A program made the position numbers and the translations under genes. Positions 58,312-64,000 of a DNA stretch of 64,000 nucleotides are shown piece by piece. Origin of the DNA: Prevotella sp. (GTDB lineage Bacteria > Bacteroidota > Bacteroidia > Bacteroidales > Bacteroidaceae); the NCBI GenBank assembly GCA_024688365.1, contig JAILEG010000014.1:78723-142722 (forward strand). Reading direction: 5' to 3'. The stretch's first letter is position 1, and each line of letters opens with the position of its first letter. The notes under the pieces were generated by a model that searched no databases, was not told the origin of the DNA, and saw only the letters and a list, made by a program, of their open reading frames with translations.

Positions 58312-59082
58312 CTATTTGATGATACCTCGTTGCGAAGCCTCAACAAAATCAATGATATACTGGATTTCCTTTGTTACTTGAAGCTCGCTCTTGATTTTCT
58401 GGATATTCTCTGCTCGTGTGCCTTTTCCGTAAAGTATGCGGTAGGCATTGTGAATGAGTCCGGTCAGCTCGTTGGAGAAACCATGCCGGCGAAGCCCTAT
58501 GATGTTGATACCCATGTAGCGTGTTGGTTCCTTGCCTGCAATGATGTAAGGAGGAATGTCCATAGAGAAGCGGCTTCCACCTTGCACCATGACATACCCC
58601 CCTATGCGGCAGAACTGATGGCAAAGCACGGAGGCGGACACAATGGCATTGTCTTCCACGGTAACTTCGCCGGCAAACTTCGTTGAGTTACCGATGATGA
58701 GATGAGAGCCTAATACGCAGTCATGGGCTACATGCATGTTCTCCATGAGCAGGTTGTTACTGCCGATCTTGGTTGTTCCTTTGGAGGCAGTACCACGCGA
58801 GATGGTCACATTCTCACGGATAGAGTTGTTGTCACCAACCTCGCAAAGAGTGTCTTCTCCCTTGAACTTCAGGTCCTGAGGCTTGGTCGAGATACTTGCT
58901 CCTGGGAATATCTCATTGTTGTTCCCTATTCTTGCCCCATAGTTGATGGTCACACTGTTCTGGAAGTTATTGTTGTCTCCAATGACCGTGTTCTTGTCAA
59001 TGTAGCAGAAAGGACCTATGATATTGTTGTCGCCAAGTCTTGCCTCTGGATGAACAAAGGCTAATGGGCTTATCTGGTTCAT
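58312..59082 (-). CDS. lpxA: Acyl-ACP--UDP-N-acetylglucosamine O-acyltransferase
   Basis: Hexapeptide repeats; ISPLAFVHPEARLGDNNIIGPFCYID; C-terminal helical domain. Confidence 0.95.
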   Translation of the reverse strand: MNQISPLAFVHPEARLGDNNIIGPFCYIDKNTVIGDNNNFQNSVTINYGARIGNNNEIFPGASISTKPQDLKFKGEDTLCEVGDNNSIRENVTISRGTASKGTTKIGSNNLLMENMHVAHDCVLGSHLIIGNSTKFAGEVTVEDNAIVSASVLCHQFCRIGGYVMVQGGSRFSMDIPPYIIAGKEPTRYMGINIIGLRRHGFSNELTGLIHNAYRILYGKGTRAENIQKIKSELQVTKEIQYIIDFVEASQRGIIK

Positions 59083-59097
59083 GTGGATTGTCTTTTA

Positions 59098-60486
59098 TTA
59101 TTTGTTCTTAACTATTTGTGCGGTGAATGTGGCCTCGGCTACAACGTGGTCTCCGACAAACACGTACCCTTTCATTGAGCTTATGCCATGACGTACAGGT
59201 CCAAGCAGCTCAACACGGAAGAGGAGGGTGTCGCCTGGAACAACTTTTTGTCGGAATTTGACATCGTCTATCTTGAGGAAATATGTTGACCATCGCTCAG
59301 GCTCCTCTACTTGTGACAGGACTAGCAGCCCGCCGCACTGTGCCATTGCCTCTACCTGCAATACACCTGGCATGACTGGCTCCTGTGGAAAGTGTCCCTG
59401 AAAGAAGGGCTCATTACTGGTTACATTCTTAATGCCGACAATGCTGGTGGAGCCCATTGCAATAACCTTGTCTACCAGCTGCATGGGATAACGATGGGGG
59501 AGCAGCTCCCGGATGCGTATGTTGTCCATCAATGGCTCTTCATTAGAGTCATAGATAGGTGCCTGAATCTCATGCTTGCGGATTTCTTTACGCATGAGCC
59601 GGGCAAACTTGTTATTTACCGTATGACCAGGACGTGTGGCTATGATGCGGCCCTTGATAGGCTTGCCGATGAGAGCCATGTCACCGATGATGTCAAGCAA
59701 TTTGTGGCGAGTACACTCGTTGTCCCACATCAGTGGCTTGTGCTGTATGTAGCCAATGTTGTTGGCATCCATGCGTGGCACTTTAAGCAGGTCGGCCAGT
59801 TGATCGAGTTTCTCTTGCGAGACCTGTTGCTCATATATGACAATCGCATTGTCCAGGTCGCCACCCTTGATGAGGTTTGCCTGCAGAAGCGGCATGATGT
59901 CTCTTACAAAGACAAATGTGCGTGCAGGTGAAATTTCCTCAGCGAAGTTGTCAATATTATCCAAGGTGGCAAACTGGCTGCTGATGAACTTGGAGTTGAA
60001 AGAACACATGGCTGTGATGGAGAATTGTTCATCGGGCAGGATGGTTATGACCGAGCCATTATCGTCCTTGATTTCAATCTTCTTACGGATAATGTAGTAA
60101 TCCTTTGGAGCATTCTGGTCTACGATGCCCACCTCATTGATCTTGTCAACATACATTGTTGCTGAGCCATCGAGGATAGGAAATTCAGGACCATTGATCT
60201 GGATAAGACAGTTGTCAATTCCCATCGCATAGAGTGCTGCCATTCCATGCTCTACGGTGCTGACACGAACATCGCCTTTTGCCAGGACAGTGCCACGTTG
60301 CGTGTCAATGACGTTTTCTGCAACAGCATCGATGATGGGTTGATTCTCTAAGTCAATTCGCTGAATTTTATAGCCAGTGTTCTCTGGGGCTGGAGTGAAT
60401 GTCACAGTGAGGTTCAATCCTGTATGAAGCCCTTTCCCAAAGAGGGAGAAACTTCCCTTCAGCGTTTTCTGCTTTACTGTTTCCAT
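59098..60486 (-). CDS. lpxC-fabZ: Bifunctional UDP-3-O-acyl-GlcNAc deacetylase / 3-hydroxyacyl-ACP dehydratase (LpxC-FabZ)
   Basis: LpxC part (GLHTGLNLTVTFTPA, STVEHGMAALYAMGIDN) fused to FabZ part (LLPHRYPMQLVDKV, FFQGHFPQEPVMPGVLQVEAMAQ). Confidence 0.95.
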   Translation of the reverse strand: METVKQKTLKGSFSLFGKGLHTGLNLTVTFTPAPENTGYKIQRIDLENQPIIDAVAENVIDTQRGTVLAKGDVRVSTVEHGMAALYAMGIDNCLIQINGPEFPILDGSATMYVDKINEVGIVDQNAPKDYYIIRKKIEIKDDNGSVITILPDEQFSITAMCSFNSKFISSQFATLDNIDNFAEEISPARTFVFVRDIMPLLQANLIKGGDLDNAIVIYEQQVSQEKLDQLADLLKVPRMDANNIGYIQHKPLMWDNECTRHKLLDIIGDMALIGKPIKGRIIATRPGHTVNNKFARLMRKEIRKHEIQAPIYDSNEEPLMDNIRIRELLPHRYPMQLVDKVIAMGSTSIVGIKNVTSNEPFFQGHFPQEPVMPGVLQVEAMAQCGGLLVLSQVEEPERWSTYFLKIDDVKFRQKVVPGDTLLFRVELLGPVRHGISSMKGYVFVGDHVVAEATFTAQIVKNK

Positions 60487-60491
60487 GTATG

Positions 60492-61532
60492 TTATTTATT
60501 CTTTTTCAGTTCTTCTATTTCTTTCTGCAAAGCATTCAGCTGCTTGTACAAGTCTGGCAGTCTCTGAAAGATAGCCTGTGACTTGAAGTACGGGCGTGAC
60601 TCCATTGGCGGTGTGCCAATGAGAGTCTGGTTACTCTTGAGACTTCCTGGAACCCCAGACTGGGCTCCAAGGAATACTTTGTCTCCAATTGTAATATGGC
60701 CGGCAATGCCCACTTGTCCACCGAACATACACCACTGACCCACTTTCGTTGAGCCTGCGATGCCAACCTGGGCTGACATAACAGTGTTCTCGCCAATATC
60801 TGTGTTATGGGCAATCTGTACAAGGTTGTCAAGTTTCACACCTTTGCGCAGGTATGTGCTTCCCATTGTCGAGCGATCGATACAGGTATTGGCTCCAATC
60901 TCAACGTTATCCTCGATAGTGACGGTCCCTATTTGTGGAATCTTGTCATAACTGTTGGTTGCCGCATTAGGGGCGAAACCAAACCCATCAGCACCGATGA
61001 CGCTTCCTGAATGGATAATCACATTATTGCCGATCTTGCAGCCGTGATAAATGCTGACATTAGGGTAGATGATGCAGTTGCTGCCTATTTGTGTGCCTTC
61101 CAGAATGGTTGTGTGTGGATAAACCTGGCAACCATCGCCAAGAGTCACTCCATCGCCAATGTAGGCAAAGGCACCGATATATACGTCTTTCCCTATATTG
61201 GCCTTGGAAGATATAAAGGCAAGAGAGTCAATGCCTTGCTTCTTCGGCTTCATGCTTTCATAAAGCTGCAGTAGTTTAGCCACGCAGTCACGTGCATTCT
61301 TGACCCGGATGAGTGTTGGCTTAACCGTTTTCTCCAGCTGTATATCCTCATCTATAAGGATGATGGACGATTTTGTTTCATAAAGATAATGAGTGTATTT
61401 TGGGTTTGCAAGAAAAGATATAGCCCCTTTCTTTCCTTCTTCAATTTTTGCGAAAGTGTTAATGGTAACGTTTTCATCACCTTCAACATGCCCCTGTATG
61501 AATTGTGATATTTGCTTTGCGGAGAATTCCAT
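60492..61532 (-). CDS. lpxD: UDP-3-O-(3-hydroxyacyl)glucosamine N-acyltransferase
   Basis: Hexapeptide repeats; [15 protein letters not shown]; start set at [11 protein letters not shown]. Confidence 0.95.
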   Translation of the reverse strand: MEFSAKQISQFIQGHVEGDENVTINTFAKIEEGKKGAISFLANPKYTHYLYETKSSIILIDEDIQLEKTVKPTLIRVKNARDCVAKLLQLYESMKPKKQGIDSLAFISSKANIGKDVYIGAFAYIGDGVTLGDGCQVYPHTTILEGTQIGSNCIIYPNVSIYHGCKIGNNVIIHSGSVIGADGFGFAPNAATNSYDKIPQIGTVTIEDNVEIGANTCIDRSTMGSTYLRKGVKLDNLVQIAHNTDIGENTVMSAQVGIAGSTKVGQWCMFGGQVGIAGHITIGDKVFLGAQSGVPGSLKSNQTLIGTPPMESRPYFKSQAIFQRLPDLYKQLNALQKEIEELKKNK

Positions 61533-61582
61533 TTTTAATGCCATTAATCGGTTATTAATTTTGCAAAGATAGGTAATTTTTA

Positions 61583-62803
61583 TTAGAATCTCTGATAACA
61601 GAGGTAATATTTGCATATTTTTTTCGAGAGAAGCTCTATGTTGAGAATCTCTGAAGCCTCCGTTATATCTTTTAGTTTTCCGTCTTTGTAGAGGATGCTG
61701 ATGTGGTCGTCAAAGGGATTGTACATGTCTTTCTGCACCTTGCTTATCCCCATGAGGTATGAGCAGTCATTCTCGTTGATATTGAATGTGTCGGTGAGTT
61801 TTCGTCTCAGCAGGTAGAGTTTCTCTTCAGTTGGCTGCTCCTCGCTCACTTCTACCTTGAACAGCCTTCGGTTGATGATGTTGGATGCGAGCAGGGATAG
61901 TATCTTGTCATCATGATGCTGCCATACCTTGAGGGCACTCCATATGTCGTTGTCGTCCAGAGCCGTATAATTATCCAAAGCCCCAGTGTGGGAATGAAAG
62001 GTGTCCGCGTCTATATCATGATAGAGGAAGTAATGCAGGGCAGGGGAGGCGAACAGCTTCGTACCGGCTTTCGCCAGGTGTTTTGCACGTTTGAGCGCAT
62101 TGACGAGAATATTCTCGCACCCTACAGTGGTTTTGTGGAGGTAGACTTGCCAGTACATCAGTCTTCGGGATGTAAGGTAGTTCTCTATGGAATAAATTCC
62201 GTTTGATTCCACGACAAGGGAGTCGTCTACTACATTGAGCATCTTTATGATACGTGCTGATCCAATGTTACCTTCTGTCACTCCGGTGAAGAAACTGTCA
62301 CGGCGAAGATAGTCAAGTCTGTCCATGTCAAGCTGGCTGGAGATGAGCTGATGGAGGAAGTGTTTGGGATATTCGTCCTTGAAGATGCTGATGGCTAGAT
62401 TCAGCGCCCCGTGCATGTCTTGGTTGATACGGTTCATCATCATCAGGGATATTTCCTCGTGTGTGATGCCGCTGATAAGTGTGTTTTCCAATACATGTGA
62501 GAACGGGCCATGGCCGATGTCGTGCATTAGGATGGCCGCTTGCACGGCCTCAGCCTCACTGTCAAAGATAAAAAGTCCTTTTTGTTGCAGTGACAGGATT
62601 GCCTCGCTCATGAGATGGAAGGCACCAAGGGAATGTTGGAAGCGTGTGTGCTGTGCCCCTGGGTAAACTTCCTGTGTCAAGCCTAACTGCCTGATACGGG
62701 TCAGCCGTTGCATGAGCGGGTGCCGGACAATGTCGAGGAGCAATCCTCGCGGAACTTTGATGAAGCCGAACACAGGGTCATTGATAATTTTACTGTTAGT
62801 CAT
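61583..62803 (-). CDS. HD domain phosphohydrolase
   Basis: [52 protein letters not shown]. Confidence 0.9.
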   Translation of the reverse strand: MTNSKIINDPVFGFIKVPRGLLLDIVRHPLMQRLTRIRQLGLTQEVYPGAQHTRFQHSLGAFHLMSEAILSLQQKGLFIFDSEAEAVQAAILMHDIGHGPFSHVLENTLISGITHEEISLMMMNRINQDMHGALNLAISIFKDEYPKHFLHQLISSQLDMDRLDYLRRDSFFTGVTEGNIGSARIIKMLNVVDDSLVVESNGIYSIENYLTSRRLMYWQVYLHKTTVGCENILVNALKRAKHLAKAGTKLFASPALHYFLYHDIDADTFHSHTGALDNYTALDDNDIWSALKVWQHHDDKILSLLASNIINRRLFKVEVSEEQPTEEKLYLLRRKLTDTFNINENDCSYLMGISKVQKDMYNPFDDHISILYKDGKLKDITEASEILNIELLSKKICKYYLCYQRF

Positions 62804-63040
62804 CTTATTATCTTTGATTGTTCCTGCAAAGATAGGATTTTATCGTGTGAAAAGTAGCGGTTTATTCTTTTTTAATATTATTGGCTGTAAAAACAGAGAA
62901 AAGTGGTTTGCTATGCATCATATTCTTAGATAAAAACAGGAAAATTCCTTAAGTTTTGTCTTTATAATTTCCATGAGAAGTTCTATAAATCAATTTGCTA
63001 TCAGCCTGTTACTTGATTCATATAACTTCTTCTCGTGGGC

Positions 63041-63204
63041 TTACAGTCTCTTCAATTCCTTATCCACATTGCTGTGGCGATGTTGTTTATAATTCTTTGG
63101 GTGCAGCCGATAACGTAGGGTTAGGGATACTGCACGGAAATATTCTGAGCCATACAGGATAACGATCCCAGCATGACAATCAGGCAGATTAGACTTTTCT
63201 TCAT
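63041..63204 (-). pseudogene. Possible decayed or internally deleted outer-membrane protein gene
   Basis: Minus strand: signal-peptide-like MKKSLICLIVMLGSLSCMAQNISVQYP* in one frame, TonB-receptor-like tail YGSEYFRAVSLTLRYRLHPKNYKQHRHSNVDKELKRL* in another. Confidence 0.35.
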
Positions 63205-63789
63205 CTTGGTTGACTTGTTTTTTTATTTGTTGTTACATATGCAAAAGGTCTGTTCTGTATGAAACAATATAGGCGGTATGTTTGCATCATGGTTGGCTGC
63301 ATTATGTACTGTATAGGAAGCTACAGGTACGTTTTTGCAGCAGGCATGTGATGAACACATCAGATGTTTATTTAATCTATAGGTAAAGATGCATTTTCTA
63401 CGAAATGACAAAAACTATTTGAAAAGTACAAAAAAGAAAGCAAAAAAATTGATAGTTCCAAATTACAGTGTTTCGTGTCTAAATATTTATAATCGATAGG
63501 CTGTTACGGGCTGGATTTCCCATCTGGTTCTGATATATTCTACAAGATGCCGTTCCTTTGAAAAGTTAGGCATAGCAAGTACTATAGGAATTATTTCAGG
63601 AGTAGCCTTAAGCAATCTGTTCAGAACAGACAACTTACTGTAAAAGTGGGGGAGAAGGGATAGTACTTTTTTGTGGGGGAGGCAGTTGATGTTTTCCTGT
63701 AGTAAGATTGTAAATCGCCGTAGCGCATGACTTTTTCAGTCATCAGTCATCATAGAGAGCTACATACAGACTCTTGAAAAGGATATAAA

Positions 63790-63878
63790 ATGAAAAAGCG
63801 ATGACCTTCGCAGGCAATCGCTTCAATCTTCAATAGGTATTAGTCTTTTTAAGGTAAAAAGATTGTTTTCAGGATAAC
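63790..63878 (-). ncRNA. Candidate small RNA with its own promoter and terminator
   Basis: Minus-strand TTTG (63915-63912)-N20-TATCTTTG (63891-63884); terminator-like aagcgat/atcgctt hairpin at 63796-63823 followed by T-tract. Confidence 0.45.
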
Positions 63879-63883
63879 AGTTG

Positions 63884-63915
63884 CAAAGATATGGTATTTT
63901 TCTCTTACATACAAA
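63884..63915 (-). promoter_or_regulatory. Minus-strand promoter TTTG-N20-TATCTTTG
   Basis: Full match to the Bacteroidota -33/-7 consensus; no CDS start within 1 kb downstream. Confidence 0.6.
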
Positions 63916-64000
63916 ACTTTTTACCTTTTTTTTTATAATATTGTTTGTGTGTGCGAACACATCTCCGAATTCTATTCTAATGCTTTTTTTAATGGCGCAT

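Noticed and set aside
59098-60486. LpxC-FabZ fusion as a novelty
   Set aside because: This bifunctional arrangement is well known in Bacteroidota.
63600-63690. Isolated agtact motifs and the direct repeat gtgggggag near the right end as a fourth hairpin-family copy
   Set aside because: The motifs are not arranged as the TACTT-N6-AAGTA inverted repeats seen in the three accepted copies.
63497-63740. Stop-free minus-strand stretch reading ...KLSVLNRLLKATPEIIPIVLAMPNFSKERHLVEYIRTRWEIQPVTAYRL*
   Set aside because: About 80 codons with no good upstream start and a competing frame; a run this long is not rare by chance, and I recognise no family. A BLASTP hit would revive it as a gene fragment.
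1-64000. Defence system, CRISPR array, prophage or integrative element
   Set aside because: No repeat-spacer array, integrase, transposase, restriction-modification or toxin-antitoxin genes were seen; the tRNA-Ser at 21261 is not flanked by an integrase or a repeated tRNA 3' end.

Overview
The window looks like an ordinary chromosomal segment of a Bacteroidota bacterium, most likely Prevotella or a close relative (inferred from gene content and from recurrent TAnnTTTG -7 boxes). It is mostly housekeeping: comEC (5'-truncated), truA, dapA, ansA, a Wza-like exporter, a glmS/PurF-like/carA/carB run, porQ-cmk, tonB, an exbB/exbD cluster, a tRNA-Ser(GGA), an Lrp regulator, fbp, two glycosyltransferase-like genes, lysA-lysC, ftsE, a his cluster, purU, yidC-pyrG, a Pif1-like helicase, PBP1A, miaA and lpxA-lpxC/fabZ-lpxD. 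I saw no phage, intact transposase, CRISPR array or defence island. The signals most worth a second look are: (1) three related intergenic AGTACT hairpin elements, all between convergent genes; (2) an in-frame HisA-HisF fusion of 501 aa; (3) a possible ~85-nt stand-alone sRNA at the right end, with both a promoter and a terminator; (4) a divergent long PurF-like protein inside a cluster of glutamine-dependent enzymes; (5) a 12-bp perfect inverted repeat in the glmS leader; (6) a decayed outer-membrane-protein remnant near 63.1 kb. Family names are from recognising motifs by eye; no database search was run.
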